A stretch of 64,000 nucleotides of DNA from Bradyrhizobium canariense (lineage in GTDB: Bacteria > Pseudomonadota > Alphaproteobacteria > Rhizobiales > Xanthobacteraceae). The notes under the pieces were generated by a model. That model did not search any database and was not told the DNA's origin. It saw only the letters and a list, made by a program, of their open reading frames with translations. The translations under genes and the position numbers were made by a program. The DNA lies in NCBI RefSeq assembly GCF_018130465.1, contig NZ_JAFCKJ010000021.1, positions 12,501 to 76,500 on the forward strand, read 5' to 3'. Shown here piece after piece: positions 37,356 through 46,554 of the stretch. Numbering within the stretch: the first letter of the stretch is position 1; each line of letters opens with the position of its first letter.

Positions 37356-38237
37356 CTACCGCGTCGGAACCGGCTTGGCGCCGCGGTAGTCGTAGAAGCC
37401 ACGTTGGGTCTTGCGGCCGAGCCAGCCGGCCTCGACGTATTTCACCAGCAGCGGGCACGGACGATACTTGGAGTCGGCCAATCCCTCATGCAGCACCTGC
37501 ATGATGGAGAGACAGGTATCGAGGCCGATGAAATCGGCGAGCTCCAGCGGACCCATCGGATGGTGCGCCCCGAGCTTCATCGCCGCGTCGATCGCCTCGA
37601 CGTTACCCACGCCTTCGTACAGCGTGTAAATCGCCTCGTTGATCATCGGCAGCAGGATGCGGTTGACGATGAAGGCCGGGAAATCCTCGGAGACCGCGAC
37701 CTGCTTGCCGAGCTTGGCGACGAATTCCTTGGACGCCTCGAAGGTCTGATCGTCGGTAGCGATGCCGCGGATCAGCTCCACCAGCTCCATCAGCGGCACC
37801 GGATTCATGAAGTGAATGCCGATGAAGCGTTCGGGCCGGTCGGTGGCGGCGGCGAGCCGCGTGATCGAGATCGAGGAGGTATCGGAGGCGACGATCGCCT
37901 CCGGCTTCAACACTGCGCAGAGCTCGTGGAAAATCTTGCGCTTGACCTCTTCCTTCTCGACCGCGGTCTCGATCACGAGATCGCAGTCCGCGAGATCGTC
38001 CAACTTCTCGCCGGCCACGATGCGCGCCATCGCCTTGGCTTTGTCGTCCTCGCTGACGGCCTTCTTGGAGACCTGCCGCGCCAGATTGCCGTTGATCGTG
38101 GCCATGCCTGACTTGAGGCGGTCGACCGAAATGTCGTTGAGGACCACGTCGAAGCCGGCCAGCGCAGCGACATGCGCGATGCCATTGCCCATCTGCCCCG
38201 CGCCGATCACGCCGACCTTCTTGATTACTGCCGCCAT
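37356..38237 (-). CDS. 3-hydroxybutyryl-CoA dehydrogenase
   Basis: The 293-residue enzyme has the NAD motif GVIGAGQMGNGIAHVAA at about 8-24 and the 3-hydroxyacyl-CoA dehydrogenase signature around FIGIHFMNPVPLM, with the catalytic His and Glu. It oxidises (S)-3-hydroxybutyryl-CoA to acetoacetyl-CoA in the cytosol. It is the gene after etfBA, which would take electrons from acyl-CoA dehydrogenases, so the group fits butyrate or fatty-acid oxidation. A strong hairpin separates it from etfA. The ATG at 38237 is preferred over an upstream GTG. Confidence 0.93.
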   Translation of the reverse strand: MAAVIKKVGVIGAGQMGNGIAHVAALAGFDVVLNDISVDRLKSGMATINGNLARQVSKKAVSEDDKAKAMARIVAGEKLDDLADCDLVIETAVEKEEVKRKIFHELCAVLKPEAIVASDTSSISITRLAAATDRPERFIGIHFMNPVPLMELVELIRGIATDDQTFEASKEFVAKLGKQVAVSEDFPAFIVNRILLPMINEAIYTLYEGVGNVEAIDAAMKLGAHHPMGPLELADFIGLDTCLSIMQVLHEGLADSKYRPCPLLVKYVEAGWLGRKTQRGFYDYRGAKPVPTR

Positions 38238-38377
38238 AATGTCATCCACCGGAACGGCGCGCTGCTGACCGCGCCTGCCTATCCCCCTGAGCCGGGAGGT
38301 CCGATTTAATCAGAACCCGGCCTCGAAACCTAGATTGGATCGCTTCGAAGGCGTGTCCCACGCCAAAGAAAACGCCT

Positions 38378-38420
38378 CAAAAAGCAACACCGGCCGGAGT
38401 TTATACCTCCGGCCGGTGTT
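38378..38420 (-). terminator. Terminator after etfA
   Basis: AACACCGGCCGGAG (38386-38399) pairs with CTCCGGCCGGTGTT (38407-38420) around a seven-base loop. On the minus strand it is followed by GCTTTTT, so it should end the etfBA transcript. Confidence 0.9.
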
Positions 38421-38430
38421 TTAGCGCGTT

Positions 38431-39375
38431 TTACTTGCCGAGCTTGCCGAGTTCGGCCGTCAGCTCCGGAACCGCCTGGTAGAGGTCGGCGACCAGACCG
38501 TAATCGGCAACCTGGAAGATCGGCGCGTCCTCGTCCTTGTTGATCGCGACGATCACCTTGGAGTCCTTCATGCCGGCCAGATGCTGGATCGCGCCGGAAA
38601 TGCCGACAGCGACATAGAGCTCGGGGGCCACGACCTTGCCGGTCTGGCCGACCTGCCAGTCGTTCGGCGCATAGCCCGCATCCACCGCCGCGCGCGAAGC
38701 GCCGACGCCGGCGCCGAGCTTGTCGGCGAGCGGCTCGATGTACTTTGCGAAGTTCTCACGGCTCTGCATGGCGCGGCCACCGGAGACGATGATCTTGGCC
38801 GAGGTCAGCTCGGGACGGTCGCTCTTTGCGACTTCCTCGCCGACGAAGGACGACAGGCCCGGATCGGCCGCCGCCGCGACGCTCTCGACCGACGCGCTGC
38901 CGCCTTCACCCGCCGCGGCGAAGGTGGACGTGCGCACCGTGATGACCTTCTTGGCGTCCTTCGACTTCACCGTCTGGATGGCGTTGCCGGCGTAGATCGG
39001 ACGCTCATAGGTGTCGGGCGCGACCACCTTGGTGATCTCCGAGACCTGCATGACGTCGAGCAGGGCTGCGACGCGCGGCATCACGTTCTTGAAGCGCGAG
39101 GTCGCGGGTGCGACAATGGCGTCATAGGACGGCGCCAGCGAGACGATCAGCGCGGCCAGCGGCTCGGCCAGATCGTGCGCGTAAAGCGCGCCGTCGGCCA
39201 GCAGCACCTTCTTGACACCGGCAAGCTTGGCGGCGGCGTCCGCCGCGGCCTTGGCGTTCTCGCCGGCCACCAGAACCTCGACGTCCGCGCCGAGCGCTGC
39301 CGCCGCAGTCAGGGCCTTGTTGGTCGCATCCTTGAGCGACGCATTGTCGTGTTCGGCAATCAGAAGCGTCGTCAT
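38431..39375 (-). CDS. etfA: Electron transfer flavoprotein alpha subunit
   Basis: A 314-residue FAD-binding subunit. The C-terminal domain has the ETF-alpha signature with [13 protein letters not shown], and later [31 protein letters not shown]. With EtfB it passes electrons from acyl-CoA dehydrogenases to ETF-ubiquinone oxidoreductase. Its start overlaps the etfB stop by one base (TGATG). Confidence 0.97.
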   Translation of the reverse strand: MTTLLIAEHDNASLKDATNKALTAAAALGADVEVLVAGENAKAAADAAAKLAGVKKVLLADGALYAHDLAEPLAALIVSLAPSYDAIVAPATSRFKNVMPRVAALLDVMQVSEITKVVAPDTYERPIYAGNAIQTVKSKDAKKVITVRTSTFAAAGEGGSASVESVAAAADPGLSSFVGEEVAKSDRPELTSAKIIVSGGRAMQSRENFAKYIEPLADKLGAGVGASRAAVDAGYAPNDWQVGQTGKVVAPELYVAVGISGAIQHLAGMKDSKVIVAINKDEDAPIFQVADYGLVADLYQAVPELTAELGKLGK

Positions 39376-40124
39376 CAGAGCACCCCGGCTTCGTTCTTGA
39401 GTTTCGACACCAGCTCGGCGACGTCCTTGACCTTGACGCCCGCCTTGCGGCCCGCCGGCTCCGTCGTCTTGAGAACCTCGAGACGCGCCGTGGCGTCGAC
39501 GCCGTAATCGGCGACGGTCTTGTCCGCGATCGGCTTCTTCTTGGCCTTCATGATGTTGGGCAGCGAGGCGTAACGCGGCTCGTTGAGACGGAGATCGGTG
39601 GTGACGATCGCCGGTCCCTTCAGCTTCACGGTCTGCAAGCCGCCGTCGACTTCGCGGGTGACCTTGAAGTCGCTTCCGTCAACCTCGAGCTTCGAGGCGA
39701 AGGTCGCCTGCGACCAGCCGAGCAGCGCGGCCAGCATCTGGCCGGTCTGATTGCTGTCGTCGTCGATCGCCTGCTTGCCGAGAATGATCAGGCCCGGCTG
39801 CTCTTCGTCCGCAATCTTCTTCAGGATCTTGGCGACCGCGAGCGGCTCGACCGCGCCCTCGGCCTTCACCAAGATGCCGCGATCGGCGCCCATGGCGAGA
39901 CCGGTGCGGATCGTTTCCGACGCCTGCGCCGGTCCGATGGAGACCACCACGACTTCGGTCGCCTTGCCGGCTTCCTTTAGGCGCAGCGCTTCCTCGACCG
40001 CAATTTCGTCGAACGGGTTCATCGACATTTTGACGTTGGCGAGTTCAACGCCCGATCCATCACTCTTGACGCGGACCTTGACGTTGTAATCGACCACCCG
40101 CTTTACCGGCACCAAGACCTTCAT
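39375..40124 (-). CDS. etfB: Electron transfer flavoprotein beta subunit
   Basis: The 249-residue AMP-binding subunit of [17 protein letters not shown] at the N-terminus, [18 protein letters not shown], and [15 protein letters not shown]. The ATG at 40124 starts the conserved MKVLVPVKR; a six-codon extension is possible but not family-like. It is the first gene of etfBA. Confidence 0.97.
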   Translation of the reverse strand: MKVLVPVKRVVDYNVKVRVKSDGSGVELANVKMSMNPFDEIAVEEALRLKEAGKATEVVVVSIGPAQASETIRTGLAMGADRGILVKAEGAVEPLAVAKILKKIADEEQPGLIILGKQAIDDDSNQTGQMLAALLGWSQATFASKLEVDGSDFKVTREVDGGLQTVKLKGPAIVTTDLRLNEPRYASLPNIMKAKKKPIADKTVADYGVDATARLEVLKTTEPAGRKAGVKVKDVAELVSKLKNEAGVL

Positions 40125-40249
40125 CGATCCTCTTTCACTCAATCTGGGAGGGGGGTTATCAACTGGCGCGGAACCTAAAGGCCTGATCCGGCCCGGTCAA
40201 CGCGCGAAGGGGTCTAATTTTGGCGCCCAGAAATGCGCCGCTTAATGGG

Positions 40250-40822
40250 TCAGCGATTCTGGCCCGGAACCCAGAGCACGTCGCCGGCGCCGTCATCGTT
40301 AGCGGCGCGGCTGGCGACGAACAGGAAGTCTGACAGGCGGTTCATATACTGGATGCCAGCGGCACCAACGGGCTCGCCCGGCCGGGCCGCCAGTTCCACC
40401 ATCACGCGTTCCGCCCTGCGGCAAATCGTACGGGCGACATGGAGGTAGGCGGCGGCCGGCGTTCCGCCCGGCAGCACGAAGGAGGTCAAGGGCGCCAGCT
40501 TGTCGTTGAGCGCGTCGATGTCGCGCTCGAGCCGCTCGACCTGGCTCGCCACCACCCGCAGCCGCTCCGCTTTGCCCTCACGTTCGGGCACCGCGAGGTC
40601 CGCGCCGAGGTCGAACAGATCGTTCTGGATGCGGCCAAGCATCGCGTCGAGCTCGGGCGCATCCCTGGTGTGAAGCCGGGCCACGCCGATCGCAGCATTG
40701 GTCTCGTCGACCGTGCCATAGGCCTCAATGCGCAGATCGTATTTCGGGCGGCGTTCGCCCGAGCCGAGCGCCGTCGTGCCGTCGTCACCGGTTTTCGTAT
40801 AGATGCGGTTGAGCATGACCAT
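40250..40822 (-). CDS. PduO-type ATP:cob(I)alamin adenosyltransferase
   Basis: The 190-residue cytosolic protein makes adenosylcobalamin from ATP and cob(I)alamin. The PduO/CobO-type features are TKTGDDGTTALGSGERRPK, YGTVDETNA with the Arg/Glu of the active site, and CRRAERVM near the end. Its ATG lies one base after the stop of the twin-membrane gene, so the two are coupled. A second ATG two codons later is an alternative. Confidence 0.94.
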   Translation of the reverse strand: MVMLNRIYTKTGDDGTTALGSGERRPKYDLRIEAYGTVDETNAAIGVARLHTRDAPELDAMLGRIQNDLFDLGADLAVPEREGKAERLRVVASQVERLERDIDALNDKLAPLTSFVLPGGTPAAAYLHVARTICRRAERVMVELAARPGEPVGAAGIQYMNRLSDFLFVASRAANDDGAGDVLWVPGQNR

Positions 40823-40823
40823 G

Positions 40824-41018
40824 TTAACGCCCCATCGCCCACACGGCGAGCATCGCGATGACGATCGCCACGAACTGCAGCAGCACGCGCAAGCGCATCA
40901 GCTTCTGCGAGGTGTTGGGCGAGCCGCCGCGCATCATGTTGATGAGACCGAGCAGCAGCACCAACGCCACGGCGCCGACCGCGATCGGCAGGATGAAAGT
41001 ACTCAGGAGAGATGCCAT
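40824..41018 (-). CDS. Twin-transmembrane (HIG1-like) small protein
   Basis: A 64-residue protein with two hydrophobic helices (about 5-27 and 45-62) joined by a basic loop with GGSPNTSQKLMRLR. This is the alphaproteobacterial twin-transmembrane family related to HIG1, small proteins linked to respiratory complexes in mitochondria. The ATG at 41018 gives the conserved length. It is coupled to the cob(I)alamin adenosyltransferase gene, a common pairing in Rhizobiales. Confidence 0.85.
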   Translation of the reverse strand: MASLLSTFILPIAVGAVALVLLLGLINMMRGGSPNTSQKLMRLRVLLQFVAIVIAMLAVWAMGR

Positions 41019-41222
41019 TTGAGGGTAGATAACACCCTGCGCGCCGGTCCGCCATGGCGTTCCCGATCTGGCTTTTAAGCCAATAATATCAGAAGCTAGC
41101 TGGATGAATCCGGGTTTGCGCGAATTGCCCATCCTCTTCGCCTTTCCCCGCTTGCGGGGAGAGGCCGGAATGCGCTCCCCGCGCGCGGGAAGAGGAAGCA
41201 GCAACAGCAGTGCAGGTGGCGA

Positions 41223-42116
41223 GTGAAGGCAATCCGCACCATCTACGTCGTCGTGATGGACGCGTTCTACACGTTCCTGGCCGACGACGGCTGGGCGATC
41301 GCGAGCCACATCGCGCTGTCGACGCTGATGGCGCTGTTCCCGTTCCTGATCGTGCTGACCTCGCTCGCCGGGTTCTTCGGCTCCAAGGAGCTCGCGGACC
41401 AGGCCGCAAGCCTGATGCTTCAGGTCTGGCCCAAGCAAGTCTCCGACTCAATCTCGGGCGAGGTGCACGACGTGCTGACCACGACCCGCTCCGGTGTGCT
41501 GACCGTCGGCGCGGTGCTGTCGGTCTACTTCGCCTCGAACGGCGTCGAGGCGCTGCGGGTCGCACTCAACCGCGCCTATGCGGTGGTCGAAATGCGGCGC
41601 TGGTACTGGCTGCGTCTGGAGTCGATCGGCTACACGCTGGTCGCCGCCTTCACCGCGCTCGCCATGGCGTTCCTGATCGTGCTCGGTCCGCTCATCATCG
41701 AAGCGACGCGGCGCCACATTCCGCTGTTCGTCGAATCCAACGAGAGCATCCTCACCTGGCTGCGCTACGGCATCACCGTGGGCGCGCTGGTGGTGGCGCT
41801 GCTCATCCTGCACGCCTGGCTGCCGGCGGGGCGACGCGGCTTCCTCCAGATCCTGCCCGGCATCGTCTTCACCATCGGGGCATCGCTGATATCAGGCATC
41901 GTGTTCGGGCAATATCTGGCGCGCTTCGCCAACAACTACGTGACGATGTATGCGGGGCTCGCCTCGGTGATCATCGCGCTGGTGTTCCTGTACTTCATCG
42001 CCGCGATCTTCGTTTTCGGCGGCGAGCTCAACGCAGCGATCATCAAGTCGCGGCTTCCTCACGGCGTGTCGCTGCAAGCAGCGCAGTCGCTAAAGCCCGC
42101 GGAGACACAGGCTTGA
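41223..42116 (+). CDS. YihY/UPF0761 family inner-membrane protein
   Basis: The 297-residue protein starts at a GTG and has five to six membrane helices. The family core is seen in ASHIALSTLMALFPFLI, FASNGVEALRVALNRAY and YAGLASVIIALVFLYFIAAIFVFGGELNA. It was once called RNase BN, but that activity belongs to another protein; the function is unknown. Its last 74 bases overlap the 3' end of the convergent hybrid kinase gene. Confidence 0.9.
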   Translation: MKAIRTIYVVVMDAFYTFLADDGWAIASHIALSTLMALFPFLIVLTSLAGFFGSKELADQAASLMLQVWPKQVSDSISGEVHDVLTTTRSGVLTVGAVLSVYFASNGVEALRVALNRAYAVVEMRRWYWLRLESIGYTLVAAFTALAMAFLIVLGPLIIEATRRHIPLFVESNESILTWLRYGITVGALVVALLILHAWLPAGRRGFLQILPGIVFTIGASLISGIVFGQYLARFANNYVTMYAGLASVIIALVFLYFIAAIFVFGGELNAAIIKSRLPHGVSLQAAQSLKPAETQA

Positions 42117-43323
42117 CCAGAAAGGCGTCGGCGCCGGCCGCGCGCGAGGCGACCTCGTCCTCGCCGCGACCGGACACCCCGATGATGGGGATCTGAGCCA
42201 GCGGCGTCGCCATGGTACGGATCCGCCTGATCGCCTCGACGCCGTCAATGCCCGGCAGAACCATATCCATCAGCACCGCGTCGAACGCCCCCTGCGCGAG
42301 CCGGTTCACCGCGTCCTCGCCGCGCCCGATGAACTCGGCATGATGGCCGAGTTCGGTCAGGATGGTGTTGAGCACGACACGGCCGAACGGATTGTCCTCG
42401 ACGCTGAGCAAGCGTAGCGCCGGGACCGCATCCATCTCGGCTTCGCCCTTCGACTTGCTGGACTTGCCCGATCCCGTGGCATCCACCGACACCGTCAACG
42501 TGAAGGTGGCGCCGCCGCCGCGCCGCGGGGCGACGGTGATGTCGCCGCCCATCGCGCGCGCCAGTTGCTTCACCGAGGACAGGCCCAGGCCGGCGCCGCC
42601 GAAGCGCGAGGCAATGGTGACATTGGCCTGGGTAAACGGGCGGAACAGCCGCTTGATCTCGGCCATGGCGAGGCCGATGCCGCTGTCGGACACGGCGAAG
42701 GCGACACCGGCCCTGCCTTTGCTCTTTGCTTTGCCTTTGCCCTTGCTCGCGGCGGAACGCCAAGGCGCGACCGTGAGCGCCACGCCGCCGTGCTCGGTGA
42801 ATTTCACGGCATTGTCGATCAGGTTCTCGAGCGCGGCGCGCAGGCGGACGGGATCACCGACCACCAGCCCCGGCAGCTTCTCGGAGATATCGACCTCGGC
42901 CTGGAGACCCTTGGCCGCGGCGCGACCGGCCAGCGAATCGCCGGCGTTGCGGGCGAGCGTCCGCAGGTCGAACAAATCCTGCCGCAGCGTGCTTCCACCC
43001 TTGCCGGCTCCCTTGCCGGTTCTGGCGGCATCGACGAACAGGGTCGCAAGGCTCGCCAGATGCTCGGCACCGGCCTTGATCGTGTCGGCCCAACGCCGCT
43101 CCCGCTCACCGAGATCGGAAGTCGCGAGCAGGTCGCTGATCGCGAGAATGCCGGTCAGGGGGGTGCGGACCTCATGGGCAAAGGCGGCAAGAGCGGCCTG
43201 GACCACGTCCGGCTCGACCCGCTTGGTGCTGCGCTTGGGCAACCGGGCGGTCGGCCCGGACCGCTTCCGAACCACTCGCTTGGACGTCCGCGTAGTGCGC
43301 GCTGCGCGCGTTTTCGCCGCCAT
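42043..43323 (-). CDS. Soluble hybrid histidine kinase with basic N-terminal tail
   Basis: The 426-residue protein has no membrane or sensor domain. Residues 1-38 are strongly basic (14 Lys/Arg, with Ala, Thr and Ser). The kinase follows: H-box with His 50 (FAHEVRTPLTG), N-box ENLIDNAVKF at 166-175, G1 DSGIG at 213-217, and G2 GGAGLGLSS. A Lys/Gly/Ser-rich insert (about 194-205) lies between the N- and G1-boxes. A receiver domain with Asp 353 (LMDMVLPG) and Lys in VKPVS ends the protein. Its ATG at 43323 has AGGGGAG upstream. Signal and target are unknown; the tail suggests binding to nucleic acid or membrane. Confidence 0.88.
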   Translation of the reverse strand: MAAKTRAARTTRTSKRVVRKRSGPTARLPKRSTKRVEPDVVQAALAAFAHEVRTPLTGILAISDLLATSDLGERERRWADTIKAGAEHLASLATLFVDAARTGKGAGKGGSTLRQDLFDLRTLARNAGDSLAGRAAAKGLQAEVDISEKLPGLVVGDPVRLRAALENLIDNAVKFTEHGGVALTVAPWRSAASKGKGKAKSKGRAGVAFAVSDSGIGLAMAEIKRLFRPFTQANVTIASRFGGAGLGLSSVKQLARAMGGDITVAPRRGGGATFTLTVSVDATGSGKSSKSKGEAEMDAVPALRLLSVEDNPFGRVVLNTILTELGHHAEFIGRGEDAVNRLAQGAFDAVLMDMVLPGIDGVEAIRRIRTMATPLAQIPIIGVSGRGEDEVASRAAGADAFLVKPVSPRALATALLAATRREEAAT

Positions 43324-43427
43324 AACTCCCCTTCGAAGTATCCCCTTCGAACCCCGGGCCGTCAGGCGAGCATGGCACGGCGGAACCCCCGGAGTCACGG
43401 CGGTGTTTGGCTAACCCCCAGAGAAAC

Positions 43428-44297
43428 TTAACCTAATCCCACCAACTGGCGGATACCGGCGGGCGTGGCCCCGGCAGCGCGCAGTTCACGAAGGCCGGTC
43501 GAGCTGGTTGATTTCGACAGCTTCCGGCCGGCCTCGTCGCGAAGTAGCCCATGGTGGCGGTAGACGGGTTCGGGCAGGCGGAGCAGAACCTGCAGCAGAC
43601 GGTGGACCGAGGTGGCGTGGAACAGGTCCTGGCCCCGCACGATCTCGCTGATGTCCTGGAGCGCATCGTCGACAACGACTGACAGATGGTAGCTTGTCGG
43701 CGTCTCCTTGCGGGCCAGGATCACGTCGCCCCAGGCCTCGGGCCGCGCGGGGACGATGCCGCGCTCACCAGCGGGCCCCTCGCCCAGCTCGTTCCAGGTC
43801 AGGCCGGCGGCGCGGCGGCAGGCGGCCGCCATGTCGAGCCGAAGCGCATAAGGCGTGCCGGTGTCGATGAGCCGGTCGCGCTCGTCGGCGGACAGCGATT
43901 TGGCGTCGCCGGGATAGAGCGGTGCGCCGTCGGGATCGCGCGGCCACGGCCCATCCGCTTCACGCGCCGCAACCAGCCTTGCGATCTCGGCGCGGCTCTC
44001 GAAGGCGGGATAGACCAGGCCAAGCGCGGAGAGCCTGTCCAGCGCCGCGCGATACGCGCCGAGATGCTCCGACTGCCGCCGCACCGGCGTCTCCCAGGCG
44101 ATGCCGAGCCAGGCGAGGTCTTCGTCAATCGCCGCCTCATACTCCGGCCGGCAGCGCGTCGCGTCGATGTCCTCGATCCGCAGCAACAGCCGCCCACCGG
44201 TCTCGCGCGCACGGTCGGAATTCAACAGCGCTGAATAGGCGTGTCCGAGGTGCAGGTAGCCGTTCGGACTGGGGGCAAATCGGAAAACGGGTGGCAT
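43428..44297 (-). CDS. gluQ: Glutamyl-Q tRNA(Asp) synthetase
   Basis: This 289-residue protein is the catalytic part of a glutamyl-tRNA synthetase without the anticodon-binding domain. HIGH-type motif YLHLGHAYSAL and KLSKS are present. GluQ attaches glutamate to queuosine in tRNA(Asp). The zinc-ligand Cys motif of some GluQ proteins is not clearly seen. It lies after an intergenic gap from the kinase and is divergent from the glycosylase gene. Confidence 0.92.
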   Translation of the reverse strand: MPPVFRFAPSPNGYLHLGHAYSALLNSDRARETGGRLLLRIEDIDATRCRPEYEAAIDEDLAWLGIAWETPVRRQSEHLGAYRAALDRLSALGLVYPAFESRAEIARLVAAREADGPWPRDPDGAPLYPGDAKSLSADERDRLIDTGTPYALRLDMAAACRRAAGLTWNELGEGPAGERGIVPARPEAWGDVILARKETPTSYHLSVVVDDALQDISEIVRGQDLFHATSVHRLLQVLLRLPEPVYRHHGLLRDEAGRKLSKSTSSTGLRELRAAGATPAGIRQLVGLG

Positions 44298-44517
44298 AGA
44301 TTCTCGCGAGACTTGTCATTGCCGGGTAAAGCCGCCTGAAGGACGGCCTCGCTTCCGCTCGCCTATGACCCGGTAATCCATCTTCCAGGACTCTGTTACG
44401 ATAGGAGAGGGATGCGCGGGTCCCGCCCACGCCGAAGGTTTCGGCGGGCTTCTCGGTATTGGGCCAGCGTAGCTTTAGCAGAGACGGCAAGCCCGCGCAT
44501 GACGAGTTGAGCAAGCC

Positions 44518-45171
44518 ATGACCATCCACCTGGAAACCCAATCCGACCTCGAAGAGGCCGTCCACGCGCTGGTCAAGCGCGATCCGCGGCTCAAGCCCGT
44601 GCTCGCGACTGCCGGCATGCCGGCGTTGCGGCGGCGCGAGCCCGGCTTTGCCGGGCTCGCGCATATCGTGTGCGGGCAGCAGCTCTCGACGGCGAGCGCC
44701 GCGGCGATCTGGGGACGGTTGTCCGCCGCCTTCGATCCGTTCGACCACGAGGCGGTGCGCCGCGCCCGCACCGACCGGCTGGGACGGCTCGGCCTGTCCG
44801 CCGCCAAGATCAAGACACTGAAACATCTCGCGCGCGAGATCACTGCGGAGCGGCTGAACCTCGAGGTGCTCGCTGAAGAGGATGCCGACGCCGCGCATCA
44901 CACGCTAATCTCGCTGCCCGGCATCGGGCCCTGGACCGCGGACGTCTATCTGCTGTTTTGCCTGGGCCATGGCGACGCCTGGCCGGCCGGCGACCTCGCC
45001 GTGCAGGAAGGCATCCGCATCGGGCTCGGCTTGCAGGCGCGGCCGACGGAAAAGCAGATGACGCCACTCGCCGAACCCTGGCGCCCCTTGCGCGGCGCGG
45101 CGGCGCATCTGTGGTGGAGCTATTATCGCGCCGTGAAAAAGCGCGAAGGCGTCATCGCCGGATCTGCCTAG
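44518..45171 (+). CDS. DNA-3-methyladenine glycosylase, AlkA type
   Basis: A 217-residue HhH-GPD base-excision enzyme. The helix-hairpin-helix is LPGIGPWTADVYLLF (about 137-151) and the catalytic Asp is in PAGDLAVQ. It removes alkylated purines from DNA. The N-terminal TBP-like domain of E. coli AlkA is missing, as in shorter bacterial homologues. It seems to be its own unit. Confidence 0.92.
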   Translation: MTIHLETQSDLEEAVHALVKRDPRLKPVLATAGMPALRRREPGFAGLAHIVCGQQLSTASAAAIWGRLSAAFDPFDHEAVRRARTDRLGRLGLSAAKIKTLKHLAREITAERLNLEVLAEEDADAAHHTLISLPGIGPWTADVYLLFCLGHGDAWPAGDLAVQEGIRIGLGLQARPTEKQMTPLAEPWRPLRGAAAHLWWSYYRAVKKREGVIAGSA

Positions 45172-45330
45172 AGTGCGAGACCGCACAAACTGGAAAGAAT
45201 GGCAATCGTTCCTACGCCTCTTCGAAGCCGAGCAAATTTGAAGACGCGCGCTTCCGTCGCAAATGGCGGAGCAACCAATTCGAATCTCGCCTGTTGTCGA
45301 CCGGCACAATCAACAGCCGGAGGACAAACT

Positions 45331-45651
45331 ATGTCACGCCTAACAATGCTCGCCGCAGCTCTCTTGCTGCTCGGATCAGTGCCCGTAAGCGCACAGTCGC
45401 AGCCGGCGCAAAGCGGGCCGGGCAACAACGCGGTCAACAGTTCTGATCACAACAACTCGAACGCACCGGTTGCAGGCCGCAACAGCTTCACCGAGGGTCA
45501 GGCGAAGTCGAAGATCGAGTCGGCCGGATATTCCAATGTTTCCGGCTTGCAAAAGGACGACAAGGGCGTCTGGCGCGGCAAGGCCGACAAGGCCGGGACC
45601 AAGGCGGATGTGAGCGTGGACTTCCAAGGCAACGTGAACCCCGCCAAGTAA
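45331..45651 (+). CDS. Secreted PepSY-like small protein
   Basis: The 106-residue protein starts at an ATG with CGGAGGA six bases upstream, and has a signal peptide ending SAQ. After an Asn/Ser-rich linker, residues about 50-106 (FTEGQAKSKIESAGY, then GVWRGKADKAG) form a PepSY/BON-like alpha-beta unit. The role is unknown, probably periplasmic. It lies 15 bases before the stress-type gene, so the two form an operon. Confidence 0.7.
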   Translation: MSRLTMLAAALLLLGSVPVSAQSQPAQSGPGNNAVNSSDHNNSNAPVAGRNSFTEGQAKSKIESAGYSNVSGLQKDDKGVWRGKADKAGTKADVSVDFQGNVNPAK

Positions 45652-45666
45652 GCAGGAGGATGAAAC

Positions 45667-46296
45667 ATGACGACCACCATTTCTCGACTCTATGACAACT
45701 ATTCGGATGCGGAGCGTGCGGTCAGGCGCCTGGAGGCCGCAGGCGTGCCGCACTCCGACGTGAGCATCGTCGCGAACAATTCCGATAACTGGTACGGCTC
45801 ATCGACGGGCAAAGTCGATCGTGATCGCGACGGCGTCGACGATCGCGCCGAAGGCGCCGGCACGGGTGCCGGCATCGGCGCAGGCCTCGGCACCGCGGCC
45901 GGCCTGCTTGCAGGACTTGGCTTGCTCGCTATTCCGGGACTCGGACCGGTCGTTGCTGCCGGATGGCTGGCCTCAACCGCAGTGGGTGCCGCAGCCGGCG
46001 CCGCGACGGGCGGCATCGTCGGCGCGTTGACCCAGGCCGGGATGTCGAAGGAAGATGCATCGCGCTATGCGGAGGGCGTTCGCCGCGGCGGAACGCTGGT
46101 TTCAGCGCGGGTATCCGAGCAAGATCGAGCCCGTCTTGATACCCTTCTGAATGAAAGGTCGGTGAACCTGCAGGATCGGAGCGCCGCCTGGCAAAAGTCC
46201 GGCTGGAATGGCTTCGATGACGCAAGCCCGCCATTGTCACCTGACGATGTCGGCCGTGAGCGTGAATTGTACGGCGCCGGCACCCGCGGCAGGTAA
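45667..46296 (+). CDS. YflT/general stress protein 17M-like membrane protein
   Basis: A 209-residue protein. Residues 4-45 resemble the heat-induced stress protein YflT domain (SRLYDNYSDAERAVRRLEAAG, and HSDVSIVA). A long Gly/Ala-rich hydrophobic stretch (about 63-125) may span the membrane, and the C-terminus repeats an alpha-beta unit with SRYAEGVRRGGTLVSARV. Proteins of this kind are often induced by stress. Its partner is the secreted PepSY-like protein. A terminator follows. Confidence 0.75.
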   Translation: MTTTISRLYDNYSDAERAVRRLEAAGVPHSDVSIVANNSDNWYGSSTGKVDRDRDGVDDRAEGAGTGAGIGAGLGTAAGLLAGLGLLAIPGLGPVVAAGWLASTAVGAAAGAATGGIVGALTQAGMSKEDASRYAEGVRRGGTLVSARVSEQDRARLDTLLNERSVNLQDRSAAWQKSGWNGFDDASPPLSPDDVGRERELYGAGTRGR

Positions 46297-46354
46297 GGAT
46301 GTTCCGTCCGCCGCACGCGGGCGGCGGCGGACCCCGCAGCTAATGCCACAAGGG

Positions 46355-46381
46355 AGGCTCCACTGAGGTGGAGCCTTTCTT
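46355..46381 (+). terminator. Rho-independent terminator of the stress-protein pair
   Basis: AGGCTCCAC (46355-46363) pairs with GTGGAGCCT (46368-46376), then TTTCTT follows. Confidence 0.88.
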
Positions 46382-46554
46382 GCGTGCCTATTGCAAGCTT
46401 CGCGAAAGCAGGAGATCTCGATACGCTGAAGGGGCGCATTCCGCCGGAGCAGGGCCACATGCTCTCACTGCTCGGGTAAAGCGCTTTCGAGGCCTGTCGA
46501 ACCGGTATAGCGTCAACCCCAGGGAAAACGCCGCGAAGACGGCCAAGGTCGCGC

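Noticed and set aside
44137-44901. A 254-residue minus-strand frame across the glycosylase gene
   Set aside because: It lies antisense to the glycosylase and the gluQ start region and shows no domain.
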